Shown: piece by piece, positions 43,049 through 55,570 of the stretch
Layout of the letters: the number at the start of each line of letters is the position of its first letter
How positions within the stretch are numbered: the first letter of the stretch is position 1
Assembly (NCBI GenBank): GCA_900239685.1
Contig: OENT01000059.1
Span: forward strand, 124,001 to 188,000
Length of the DNA: 64,000 nucleotides
From: Rotaria macrura
Lineage: Eukaryota; Rotifera; Eurotatoria; Philodinida; Philodinidae
Direction of reading: 5' to 3'
Notes under the pieces: generated by a model
Databases searched by the model: none
Told to the model about the DNA's origin: nothing
The model's input: only the letters and a program-made list of their open reading frames with translations
Made by a program: the position numbers and the translations under genes

Positions 43049-44487
43049 GCATCGAGCCGAGTTTTCTTTCCTCTTTTTATTTTCTTACTAATATGATCTA
43101 TTAATTAATGGAGAAGAAAAGGACATCACAGATTTTGATTATTTCTTTTTTTCTATGTTACTATTGATGATGAACAACTATTAGTTGACTGTATATAGTC
43201 TTTCACTCATCTATAAGTCTTGTGATAATGTGGCAATGATGATAGTTGAGTACTATTACCAAAACGCGTACGACATATGAGTGAATAAACACATCAATTT
43301 GTTAATTTATGCTATTCTTCTTTATTCTTCTTTTTTTTTGTTCGGCTATACGCTGGCTTTTGAAGACAACATATGTTTTGACTTAGATCAGTTTTTTTTC
43401 TATCGTTGTCGCAGTTTTCTCTCTCTCCCTCTCTATTCTTTTCTCTTATGGTTACTTAGAATGATAAGAAAAATCTTTCATCATCATTGTCTCAATGCCA
43501 GAAACATAAGCACAGAACAACAAATATTTATTGAATCTGTGTTTTATGAGAGAAGAGACGGTTATCTGTACAGAAAGAATACTCTAACCTAGTGCGTAGA
43601 ATCTATGTATATGACAATATCAAGAAGGATATTTTCAATATTGCACGACAGTTCACTTCAAACAGAGTTCTATGTGTATATAAGTAGAGTATGCATATGT
43701 GCATGTCTCTACTAATGGAATAGTCAATATAGATAAAAAAACACTTGGTGCAAGCAAAAATCCGAACAAAGAAGAAATATGTTTTTCTCCCGTCATTCTG
43801 TTCTTGATTCCGAAGAGTAAAGAGAAAGAAGCGAGACACGACAAAGGAGATGACGCGTGCAAATTGGACAATTGCATGAAATAATCTCGTTATATGTTAT
43901 AGTATATATGTATGTATGTTTACAGTTACAGAACTCTAGTCTTTTCATTGATATACAAAAGAAAATATGAACAACCGTCGCGAATACACAAGGATAATTA
44001 TATTTTATCAAAAGATACGATGGATGCTGATTGTTGCTATTATAGAAGCCAATTAGATTCATGCTGCTACGACTAATGTTTGTCTTTGCCCATTAGGATC
44101 ATTTGCGTATGCGCACAAATTTTCTCCACTTCACTTGCCCTTTTTACTTCGCTAAAGATCTAATGAGAAAACGATGCGTGAGATATTGTTCGAAGTATAT
44201 GGATATATACATATGGTAACCAATTAGATTCTATCTATGTGAAGTCATGTTTTTCTGTGATTCTCTTACTAATCTTCAGATTGATAATGATCGTTTATAT
44301 GTGAATTATTCGAGTGAATTGATATAAATATATACATATATATGTATATCGTGGTATAACTAAATGCGTCCAAAAATTCTTATCGCATAATAATATTAGA
44401 ATAGAGTCGAATGAACATTGCTCGTTTGTTAAAGCGGTTCATAAATGTAAAGATAATTGGGATCAATCGCATAAAAATATTTGTGTT

Positions 44488-44521
<34 letters not shown>

Positions 44522-45076
44522 AGTGCATTCAATTGAATAACCTGTCGGCTCTCATTCAGGTCTTGATAGTTAGAATCAAATCAATTTTTTCAATAGATAC
44601 TCTCTTAAGACATTCAATGATTATAAAGAAACAGATGTTAATATAATTTGTCAAATGATGAAAAAATTCCTACCTTGAAAACAGATTTCTTTTTTTTTCT
44701 CTGTTCTTTTTTCCTAATCGATTAGTATGTATACATGTATGTGTGTAGAGGCTTGTATTCAACAAAAAATCAGCTAGTGCTATCAAATGGCCTCGGGATA
44801 AAACTTTCAGGTCTTTCTGTTTGTTGCATCTTCTCTTATTTCTCCCTTCTCTTCTATGTCTATTGAGAAATGGCAACAGAAGGAAGAGAGAAGCAGAAAT
44901 AAGAATAACACTGATGACATTATTTCGACCAGAGTCTCATCTCTTTTCTCTTCTCGATTCTCTTTGTCTCTTGCTCTCTTGCTAAACAAGTTTTCTTTTA
45001 TTCAGTCGTCGTTTCCATATTGCTTTTGTAAGTCTAAGAATCATTTACATTCGATTAGAACCTTGTATATCAAGCA

Positions 45077-45117
<41 letters not shown>

Positions 45118-45269
45118 ATATGTATATATGTTATTTTTTTTTGCTAAAACAATAAGAAAAAAAGAAAAGAGAAAAACCAAAATTGTACACTTATTCAGTC
45201 TATCTTGATTTGTGCTAGTGATAAGAATCGGCTGTTGTTTGACTGTATCTATTTGTCATCGTTGTGTCG
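43049..45269. other. divergent region between two nicotinic receptor genes
   Basis: About 2.2 kb between the two start codons. It contains long AT dinucleotide runs (about 44491-44518 and 45081-45113) and pyrimidine-rich tracts. Open frames here are low-complexity and overlap on both strands. It presumably holds both promoters. Confidence 0.5.
44491..44518. repeat. AT dinucleotide microsatellite
   Basis: An uninterrupted AT run of about 28 bases between the two receptor genes. A second, slightly longer TA run lies at about 45081-45113. Confidence 0.9.
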
Positions 45270-47385
45270 ATGCCGCTTTCATACTGGCCACTATTCATCA
45301 TACTAGCCTTGATCAAAGACAGTAAGATATTATTTTCACCATATATTAATATATACACATCACTCCTTCGAAAATTTCTAGTTCTTAGTTCACATCATGA
45401 AGAACAACTATTCAAAGAATTATTTCAAAATTATAATCCATTGATTCGTCCTGTAAAGAACGTTGAAGAAACCATAACTGTATCATTCAGTATAGCATTA
45501 TTACAACTCATAAGTGTAGTTGAAAAAGAACAAGTTCTAAAAACAAACGTTTGGCTACAAGTAGTATGTATAAGACAAAAACAAAACAAATCAGTCGAAA
45601 GAATGGTAGAGTACTATTTGTCTTCTATACTCTTTTTTTGTTTAGGGATGGCACGATTATCAAATGCAGTGGAAACGAGAAAAATATGGTGGTATCAACT
45701 CTATACGCGCACCGCCGAGTCAAGTTTGGACACCTGACGTAAGTTATATGAATAATATATATCTATCGGAAACAAAAGAGGGTCAAATATTCGAATAATA
45801 TAGATTGTTTTATTTAATAATGCTGATGGAAAATATGAAGTATCATTTAAATCTAATGTTGTTATTTATCACAATGGTTATGTCAATTGGGTACCACCGG
45901 CTATATATAAATCAAGTTGTTATATTGATGTCAAATTTTTTCCATTCGGTAAATCAAATGAAAGAACAAAATGAAAAGAAGCTTCTGAATTGTTCATTTA
46001 TCTTCTTAGATAAACAAACATGTGAATTACGTTTCGGTTCATGGACGTATGATCAACGACAATTAAATTTTACGTATTACGAAGAAAAAATACGACATGT
46101 TACAATAAAAGATTATGTTGTTAGTGGTTCATGGGATCTTCTCGATGGTCCGATGACTATTCAACAATCATCGTATGTACCACCAGCAACCGATGGTAAT
46201 GATACGAGTAATACAATAGGTATAATAACAAATCCTCGATTTGAAAAAGCTGATGGACGTGATCGTGTCGAATTCGTATGTAAACTTATAATAAAACGTA
46301 AAACACTTTTTTATACAGTCAATTTGATTATACCAACGGTAAATCGATTTCTTGTGTTCTATGATTAAAATATAAGAGATTTTTGTGTTTGCAAAAACAA
46401 ATTTTTTAGGTGCTCATTTCATTTTTGTCCGTGTTCGTGTTTTACTTACCGACAGATGCTGGTGAAAAAATGACATTATCAATTTCAATTTTACTTGCAC
46501 TTGTTGTGTTTCTTTTACTCATATCAAAAATTTTACCACCAACATCTATTGTTATACCATTAATAGCTAAATATCTTCTATTTACATTTATTATGAATAT
46601 CATAACAATATTTTTTACAGTTGTTATTATTAATTATAATTACCGTACACCACGTACACATAAAATGCCTTATTGGATAAGGCGAGTATGTATTGATATA
46701 TTACCACGTATATTACGTATGGAACGACCAAAAAAATATGAAGACGACGATAATTTACAAGCAGAAGCTGAACGAGAAAAGCAATCAATGCTAAATTATA
46801 TTCAAGCATCACGTGCTTTATCAATAGCATCGCCAGCTATGATGAATAATAATAATAATAATACTGATGATCATGCAAATAATCATGATTCACAATTAGA
46901 ATTAAAACATCGACGCACATCAAAAAAGAAACATCATCATCACCATCATCATCATCATCATAGACATTCATCAAAACGACGTCATCAACAACAAAATGTA
47001 GATCAATCATCGACAGACGAGGATGAAAATGATTTAACAGCTCAAGAAGTTGATCTGTTATTGACTAAAGAAGCATATGAAGCAGCCGAAGATCTAAGTT
47101 TTATTGCCAATCATATGCGATCAGCTTGTCATTATGAAGGGGTATATTGATGAAAGAATAATTCATTTGAATTGAAATTTTCTTGGTTCTGTTTTTCTCT
47201 TGCAGATACGAGATGACTGGAAATATATTGCATCTGTGATCGATCGATTACAATTATTTATTTTCTTTGCCGTTACTGCTGCTGGTACATTAAAGATTTT
47301 ATTCGATGCACCGGATATTCTAAAAGTTGTCGATCAATATGCCTTACTTAAAAAATGGGATCCAAAGTTTGGCACTACTAGTTAA
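45270..47385 (+). CDS. nicotinic acetylcholine receptor non-alpha subunit
   Basis: Cys-loop cation channel subunit of 569 residues in seven exons: 45270-45321, 45382-45560, 45646-45738, 45804-45948, 46010-46338, 46410-47141 and 47206-47385. Signal peptide [15 protein letters not shown]. The N-terminal domain has [37 protein letters not shown] and a 13-residue Cys-loop ([15 protein letters not shown]). The C-loop region has no vicinal cysteines and is long and glycosylatable (NDTSNT), so this is a complementary, beta-like subunit. M1 includes [15 protein letters not shown]2 is [20 protein letters not shown], with leucine at 9' but lysine at 20'. The M3-M4 loop is about 180 residues and carries a run of ten histidines within a basic stretch. 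M4 follows in the last exon. It would need an alpha partner to bind agonist; the divergent alpha gene next door is an obvious candidate, but pairing is inference. Confidence 0.93.
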
Positions 47386-48460
47386 ACTTTCCGCTCTGTT
47401 TTCTTTTGCTTATATACGAACTATTTTTCTTTTGCTATGTAAACAAAACAAAAAATAATCGACTTACATTTTGTCTTTTTGTATATTGTACATGATCCAA
47501 GATTTATTTACGCAATGAACTGGCCGTCTGTTATGCTCTTTTCTCGTGTTCTATTTGTTTCTTCCCAACTAACTTCCTTCTGATCGGGTTAACTGTCTTT
47601 ACGATTGCCCTGATGTTTGGCAGTTTCTTTAATCATGCAAATACTACGATTACTGTTTCTCATTCCATCCTTGTAGACAGCAATGTTGTAACGTGTGTAC
47701 TTAGAAGTTTTCCATCGCACGAACAACTTTTGTTCTTGTCTCAGTGTCATGGCTATTGTTGTCTCCTCAATCATCAATAGGCTTGTTCGTATATGGTACG
47801 ATGATAATGAGTTATCGCGCTTGTTGATCCAAAGAAGAATTAATCAACCAGTAGATCATGAGATTTCCATTGATTCTATCATGTTAGAGAACTACGTGTA
47901 GCGAAACAGAAGCATAATGGGAACGTAAAATACAATGCATATTCATTTTCTTGTTAGCCTTCGCCATATAGTCTAGAGATTCAATGTTCGCGTTACGACT
48001 CTTTCATCTTTACTAAGTATTGTGTCGATTAATGAATAGTTAATTTACTTCTCTTTTTACTAATTTATTGAATTCTTATGGCAATGACAAACCGTACGAA
48101 ACTGATTACTTAAGCATGCAAATAGTTATCACTGTCAAGAAAAATCCATAACTTCATTTTCAAGAATATACATAAATAGTTCTGTTTGAATTCAGTTAAG
48201 ATGATGCAAACTGTCAAAAGAAAATATACATTATTCAAGTAAATGCATTTTTCTAAGATGTTTTCGACATATTTCAGTTTGTCTCTAGAGTAAGAATCAT
48301 AATGAAATACGAATAGTACATTTATAATAAAATAGAATATAGAAATTTCAATTTTGTTCCATGATGCTATTATTGATGATCATCTATACGGACTGATCAG
48401 ATCTTCGATAAGTCGTATGAAACAAATCAAAATAGAATGACCTCTTTTTTGTTTTTTTTC

Positions 48461-48772
48461 TCAAGAGTAATGGAACACAATGCTGACATGTTTTAATGTT
48501 TCAAGTATAAAATTTTCAAATGTCATTATGTTGTACTGCTGGTTTTTAAACGTCGATCGGTTAATGTAATCGTCTGACATTTCATATAGTGTAATGCGAG
48601 GTTTTTTTTCTTTTGACTTCCATCGAACGACAAGAGAAAGACGAGCATCAATCATGTCGTCATTAGTGTCAACTACTGTCCATTTAACACATTGAGTGAT
48701 GTCTACACTTAAATAATGTTTTTTTTTGAATGCGTATTCATAGAGATCAGATTCGTGTATATCCAAATTCAA
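48461..48772 (-). other. unassigned 103-codon open frame
   Basis: Encodes a charged, soluble-looking peptide with a segment such as DARLSLVVRWKSKEKKPRI. Its composition is more protein-like than most chance frames here, but no domain, signal peptide or flanking exon could be recognised. It could be a fragment of a decayed gene. Confidence 0.2.
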
Positions 48773-49711
48773 TCAGCTGCGTTGATTCATACAGAAATTC
48801 CAATATAGCAAGGCATCAGAAATGTCATTCTACCAGATTCTATTAGAGAGAAATTTGTTTATATCTCTCGTTCAAAAGAACGAACGGCGTTTTCACGGTA
48901 TATATATACTGTAATTTATAAAATGTTATGCGAAATTTGGAGAATATCTTTCCTTCATCTATCAGCTACTTTACTTAGCGAACTAAATCACTAAAAATTC
49001 ATTTTTTTCTCATACGATAATTCTATGAATTAAATTAGCAACAAGAAGATTACTTTTACTAAGTAAATAAACGTTGTGCTTCATATTGATTGTATGACAT
49101 AAGATTTAAATAGCTGGCATAGCTTCATAATTAATTTTCACACTTCTATGGTTACGAAACGATACAAAAAATAAATTGACGTATTTTCTATTCATATCCT
49201 CTTTTTTATGGTATACATTCGAGAGTAAAAAGTAGAATTTGAATATTTTTGTTCGAATTCACTGCATATTAGAATATCGATAAAATCAAAATCAGCTAGA
49301 ACTTGGATCAGTAAGGGCTACTGTTTCGTTTTTTTACACCAACTCTCTTTTCGATTCAATGCTTGAAGCCTTTTCTATTATTTTCTATGATTTAAATGTT
49401 TGGATGACGCATACGTCTAGATAAACACATTTTACTGCCGTATGTTTACTATGTGATAACTCGTTTAAATGCTGTTCTCCGTTCTAATTTTAAATCTATG
49501 AAATTTTCTTGATATTGATCACACGGGCAAAGTTCAGTGTATACGTTTGTGTAATCGAAAGTTGTTTATGACATAGATTAGAAGAAAAAGAATCTCTTTG
49601 TTTTTCTGTTGACATGAAAAGTATCTTCTTATAAAATGATTTACTTAGAGTTAAATTCTTCATCGTTCGGGTTAATATCTGATTCACAAACTTGACCGTA
49701 AAATGTATCCA

Positions 49712-49715
<4 letters not shown>

Positions 49716-49744
<29 letters not shown>
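49716..49744. repeat. AT dinucleotide microsatellite
   Basis: Uninterrupted AT run of roughly 29 bases in the gene-poor region. Confidence 0.9.
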
Positions 49745-49746
<2 letters not shown>

Positions 49747-50417
49747 TGTTAACTTTCTTTCTTTACTTAATCTTGATTCTTTTCTTCGTCTTCTTCTTAC
49801 TACTGTAATGTGTACTATTACATACAATGACTGTTGTTTAACAAACACTCAAAAGTAGAAGTTGCTTTTTTTACAACCAATGCATCATACGAGTCTAGTT
49901 GTTGTTCTTAGATTTCATTGAGAGCAATGTAAAGTACATTCGATTGTTGATTTCAAAGAAATTTTGATTCGGAATTCGTTTTTGCCTTGATATATATGTA
50001 TGTGATTACACACAAGTGCATCATGTCCTCAATGCAAGTACTCACATCTACTAAACCGTTCCTTTTCTTTTTTGCATAAAATACTTCATATTCACAGAGC
50101 TGCCAAGAAGAAAGAATCCGAGAAATACAACAAACTAAATACTGATAAAGAAACGCAGGAGACAACCACATTGAATTTTCTCCAATAAATTCATTCCGTG
50201 AATGACTTCGAAATATACTCTAGAGCAAGATTATATAGATTAAAAAATAAAGTTACACGGTCAGTGCATAGTTACATTTGTAATTCGTATATTATAGAAA
50301 AACAATAGGCACTATCGTTTTCTACTTACTCATTTCTGTTTTCCTTCTCTTCGCCTACATTTTTCTTTTTGTTCTTTGCAAAGATCATCTTGACAACGGT
50401 TTTCATTTACTGTTTCT

Positions 50418-53400
50418 ATGTTTGTCTGTCAAGGTGAGATAAAATACACATATTCATTATGATATGAAGCATATTTTGCTACATGATGAAATAAAAGAAT
50501 CCATGATTTGAAGTCTAAGAACGATTTCATATTATAGCCTTCACTATTATTGTCAGATGTATATGGACTGAATTTGACATCAGATTTAGTTTTATTTACT
50601 TGCAAACAAAAAAAAAGATGAAATGGAAGAAAAAGAAAAGGAAAGAATCAGTCTGTACTCTTGTCTCTCTCATTTCTTTTGGAGATTTTTTCTTGATTAA
50701 AAAAAAACACTCGTTCTTGACTTCGATTTGATATAGATAGACGTCATAGGCATTATTTCGTTTTCAACAACTTCTCTATTTCATTATATTGCATATTGAA
50801 GCACTTCATGTAAAATCAAAAGAAGGCAAATTTAGCTTTTGTGTATTTATATTTTAGATTATTATAAGAACGTCAAAGTACTTTAGAAACTATTCAGAAA
50901 ATTCAATCATCAATTATGGTTATAGCTATGTTAGATAGACAATTAGCTGATCTACAGCGAGAAATAATTGATCTTCGTCAATCGGATGTATTACATGATT
51001 ATGATATTAACAAAATAGGTACGATACTAACTATATCAAAAGATTCATTGAATGAAACTGGAAATTATCAAAAACAGCTCTTACAAAAATTACAACAGTT
51101 TGAAATATCATTAGTAGATATTAATCAAATTTTACGAGCACATATGAAAAAAAAAGTACAAGTTCACGAAGAAGACGAACAACAACATCAACAGAAAGAA
51201 TCAGGTAGAGTATCATGTGTTTATTGTCTTGTTTTCATAGATATTTGTTTGAATATCATAAATTTACAGATGATGATATTGAGACACGTGCTAAATTAAT
51301 GATGTTAAATGCTGAAGCACTTGAATGTCGTGCAGCAGCCGTTCAACTGCAACATGAAGCAAAAGTAGCCATAGAGAAAGCTGCTGAGATTCAAAAGCGT
51401 GCTGATGAGGAATTAGCTCAACAAGCACAGGAAAACAAGATAAAACAACAAGAATTAGAAAGAGATCGAGCAGCATTACTTGAGCGACGCGTACGACAAG
51501 AAGAAGAACGACAACGAGTAATCCACATAGAGATATATTCATGTTACGGATATGCATCTGACATTGATCTTTGTTTCTTTGCTTTTTGAGGAACTTCAAA
51601 TTCAACAACAGCAAAAAGAACGTCTTGTTGCTCTTGACAAATTAGAACAAGATGAATATGCTAATTGGGAACAACGCGAGTAAACTTTTTAAAATCTAAT
51701 GTCTATAGTCGATCTAAACTTGTCGTTTTTATTTAACGCTACCATAGTTTTATGGATAATGATCAATACCCTAAATGTATCTTTCGATTGGCACCAAACG
51801 CTCTCTCAATGCCAATTCATGTAACATTTCTTGAAGTTTTTGAAACAGAAAATTTGCTCGACTATCAAGAGGAACTCATCAGTACACCATTAGATGTAAA
51901 ATTCGATTTAACGGTATTTTTCGTTGACAATAATTTTACGAATAATTAGATGTGCTTGTTTATTAATTCAAGGAATATCAACAACAATACATATTTCTTT
52001 CCATACCTTACATTGTTAAACGATCAACACATCGAGAAAATGTAATAAAAATTCGACAATCAAACGGTGTATGGATAGTAATGGATACCAAAGAATCAAC
52101 ATTCGATGCATATAAGGTTTGTTTCATTAATTAAAATAGATGCTATTCTTCAAAATCGTTATTGTTTCTTACTTGATAGGAAAAACGTTTTGCTGAATGT
52201 ACATTAAATGGATCAGGTTCATTTGCAGTTGTATCTCGTTTGAAACATGATAAATTACTTATCAATAATAAGTCATCTGGTCGATTTACGTCTACGGCTG
52301 ATCCTCGTTTAACACTACAATGGCCTAAAAATGTTTGTAGAAAAGATTTTCATATTGATCTTCGTGTACTACCTGTGGATTCATCAACATTTACACAATT
52401 TTCAAGAATTTTTTCAAATGAGTGTCAAGGCTTATTAGCTGTCGGACCTATAGTTGAATTTTATGTTGATGATATTACTTTACTTAAACCAATCGAATTC
52501 ACATTTCCTATTCTTGTACAAACCAAAACGAAATACACACCAATCAAAACAAATTCGAATGAACCACAAACATCTACACCAGCAAATCAAGTATCACAGC
52601 AAGATATTGTTTTAAAACAACAACAGTCTATTTTTAAATCTCTACTTGGCGAAGGTTAGCCAAGCATTATCAACAGCATTTTTAATCATATCGTTTTTTT
52701 TCTGTAATAGATTCAAGTAATGAACGACTTGTACTATTTTATTCTACCCATAATGAAAGTATCTGGCATCTTGACACCAATGTTCGTCTCATGGATTCTA
52801 AAGCTCTTGATATAGTAACGACAAACATGCAATATTTACATAGTCGTATTATTATTGCTCGTTATAATAAACAGTTTACATCAGCTAAACAATTACAAAC
52901 AACGATTACCCTACTGGAACAATCGCTTAATCAACGTTCTGTTTCACTAATACTTCGTCGTCATATATCAAATCTAAATGAAATTCGATTTGTTTGTTGT
53001 TCAAGACAACGTTTCAAAACAATTGATAAAGATCTTCAGGAAGAAAATTTCATCGATGATAAAGAACAACGTAAAGAAATTGTTTTACAAGAGGGGCAAA
53101 TATTAAAATTACGTTTTCGTGGTAATGTTTTACCCACTGAATATAATCAACAATCATATTCGTTTGCATTCAATACGCATTTTCCATACTATTTTCGAAC
53201 GAATGTTTCTGAAATTGATAAATATTCACAACATCTATCACCATTCTTTTATGGTTTCCTACAGATTTTTTCCAAAGAAAAAATAGCCAAGTCTATTACC
53301 AAAGATATTGACAAGAAAAAACAACCATTAGATACAGTAAGTTTCAATCTACGCACTTTACTTTATTAAATTATTCGAAATTCATATGTCTCCCATTTAT

Positions 53401-55000
53401 GATTTCACAGCTTTTTTAAGTATATTTCATACAAAATTTAATTAGTAAATTCTAATGATGTTTGCTCCTTTTATGTGTGTATGTGTACTTCTACAGTAAA
53501 TAAGCCATTGAAAATTTACCTTTTCTTTTCTTTTTTTTTTATTAAAAGAAGACATAATCAAAATTCAATACTGATGATTTTGTTTATATGAAACACAAAC
53601 TAAAGTAGTAGTATTGTAGTATAAGTGTAAAAATTTAGATTCTCATGTTTCTATTGTTTCATATAGAAATTCATTCAAACTATTTTAATCACTTTTTACT
53701 TCAATTAAAAAGAAATGTCTCTCATCTATTTTATTGTGAGAAAATGTAACTATGACAATGTCAAAAGAAACATGACAATGGTGTGATTTAGCAACTTCCT
53801 GAAGTCCAAGAAAAAATTCAAACTCAATGAATTATGTTCATTTGTTAGTTTCTTTTCAATGAGTCATCAAACCAGATAAATCATCAGAATACATGCCCGA
53901 TCATTGTCATTCTTTACTGTGTAATCGGATGCACTTGTAATATGAGACAATTATTTTCTTCATCACCAAGAATTATAGTCCATTCGATCCATTCTTGATC
54001 GCTGCCGGAAGTGGAACATGAAAAAATCATGCTCTTCCGAAGTTTAAAATCACTGCTCTAAAAACATAGATTCATGATCTTATACAACATATTAATTATC
54101 TTCAGGTGAAACAAGAATGGTATGAAACAGATGTTTGCATAGCAGAATTGGTCATTCAACTACCAAAACCACGTGAAGGAGCTCGAGTATCAACTCCAAA
54201 AACACTTACAATATTTCCTCCTGAAGGTATATGATAATATTCATTCAGACTTGATGTTCTTGTTTTATGTTCATCCGTAGTTTTCTTTTTTGTACCTTAG
54301 GAATTTTAACTTCATCAATCTTTCACGGAATATCAGCAAGCTTAGCCAATGATGAATGGCGTCGATTGGCACGTCGCTTAGGTATGACACGTATACGTAT
54401 TGAAGCTCTTGGACAGGAGTATAATGAAGATGCGCCATACTATATGTTACTCACATGGTTTAAACGTGCACCACACTCAGTTGATAAAGATCTATTATTA
54501 ATTCATGCATTAATGAATATAAACCGATGGGATATAGCACAAGAACTGCAGACAATGAAAGAAGAAAAACGTCAAGAACAAAGAACATCTTCCAAAGATG
54601 GTAATAACAACTAGTGCGACTTTCTAAATTTAGATTGAAGTTATACGAGTTTTTCGTTGAAATATTTAGATCAGTTAAGAATAATGCGTTCGCCGTTTAT
54701 GTGTATTTGCCGTAATGAAGAATGTGTTCGTATATGGAAGCAAATAGCACTAGAATTAAAACTAACAAAAGAAGATATTCAAAACATTGAAGAACAATAT
54801 GTGTCAAAAGAAGAGCGATGTTTTAAAACTTTAGAGCAATGGGCTTTGAACGATATTCAAGCTGATATTAAAAATTTAGCTCGTATTATGCGTTCGTTTG
54901 GTTTCAAGTCTCTCAGTTGTATGTTTACAATGAAATTTTATTTGAAAAATAATATTGATTTTTACATTTGGTTTTAGATGAACTTGATAAAATGGCATAA
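50418..55000 (+). CDS. coiled-coil, ZU5-like and tandem death-domain protein (DTHD1-like)
   Basis: Cytosolic adaptor-type protein of about 930 residues in twelve exons: 50418-50433, 50869-51204, 51270-51517, 51591-51679, 51748-51913, 51973-52116, 52180-52654, 52711-53336, 54106-54226, 54301-54600, 54670-54918 and 54978-55000. All joins keep phase and the total is a multiple of three. Residues about 1-230 are a coiled coil (leucine heptads, then ALLERRVRQEEERQRE). The middle contains a ZU5/UPA-like beta region (about 260-480) with DPRLTLQWPKNVC and LLAVGPIVEFYVDD. At the C terminus are two consecutive death-domain folds, about 745-825 (NDEWRRLARRLGMTRIRIEA) and 850-925 (VRIWKQIALELKLTKEDIQ). 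Death-domain proteins assemble signalling platforms in apoptosis or innate immunity. The order resembles vertebrate DTHD1, but with an added coiled coil. Exon 1 (MFVCQ) is the least certain part; a start at 50916 is the alternative. Confidence 0.82.
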
Positions 55001-55570
55001 AAATCAACATTCGCTTCATGTCTTTTGAATTTTGTATATTTATCTTCTAATTGTATCTTAGTGGTCATGATTCATTTTTTCTTTTTAGATTTCGCGATTT
55101 TGTACTTCCTTGCTAGGTTGAAAATAAGCGTAAACAGAACTTGTTTTGATAAAAGAAAAAAAGAATATGTATAATAATATCTTACGAAGAAAAGCAACTC
55201 CCCTGATTGTGATGATGTTTGTTGCGACGTGCTTCACTACTACACTCCGCTGAAAATCTCTGGAACGAAACTATGAATAATGAAATGTTGTTCTGTATAG
55301 AAAAAGCGAATCTTTGTACAATTGAATCTTCCAAATATCATTCGACTCCCAAATGTATGTTTTCTATTGAATATCGATTGGAATTCATATATATCAGTAG
55401 TATAACTTGCCAACCTTCTTTCTATCTTGAATTTCCATATCAACTAACTCAAAGTATATATTTTGAAAGTCGCATAATTTTTATTGACAACAAGAATATA
55501 TTTTTTGGGCTCTAGAAGAATACAGGATTAAGTATAAAGAGGTGAGGAAACAAAAAGAAGAAAAAATATA
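55001..55570. other. convergent intergenic region
   Basis: Lies between the 3' ends of the death-domain gene and the decarboxylase gene. The 98-codon frame at 55219-55515 shows no domain and is probably chance. Confidence 0.4.

Larger units (their letters stand above)
47386..50417. other. gene-poor region between receptor and death-domain genes
   Basis: About 3 kb with no exon chain recognised. An AT microsatellite lies at about 49716-49744. One 103-codon minus-strand frame (48461-48772) is listed separately. Confidence 0.4.

Noticed and set aside
44670-45155. Overlapping low-complexity frames between the receptor genes
   Set aside because: Built from AT repeats and purine/pyrimidine tracts with frames on both strands; no domain features.
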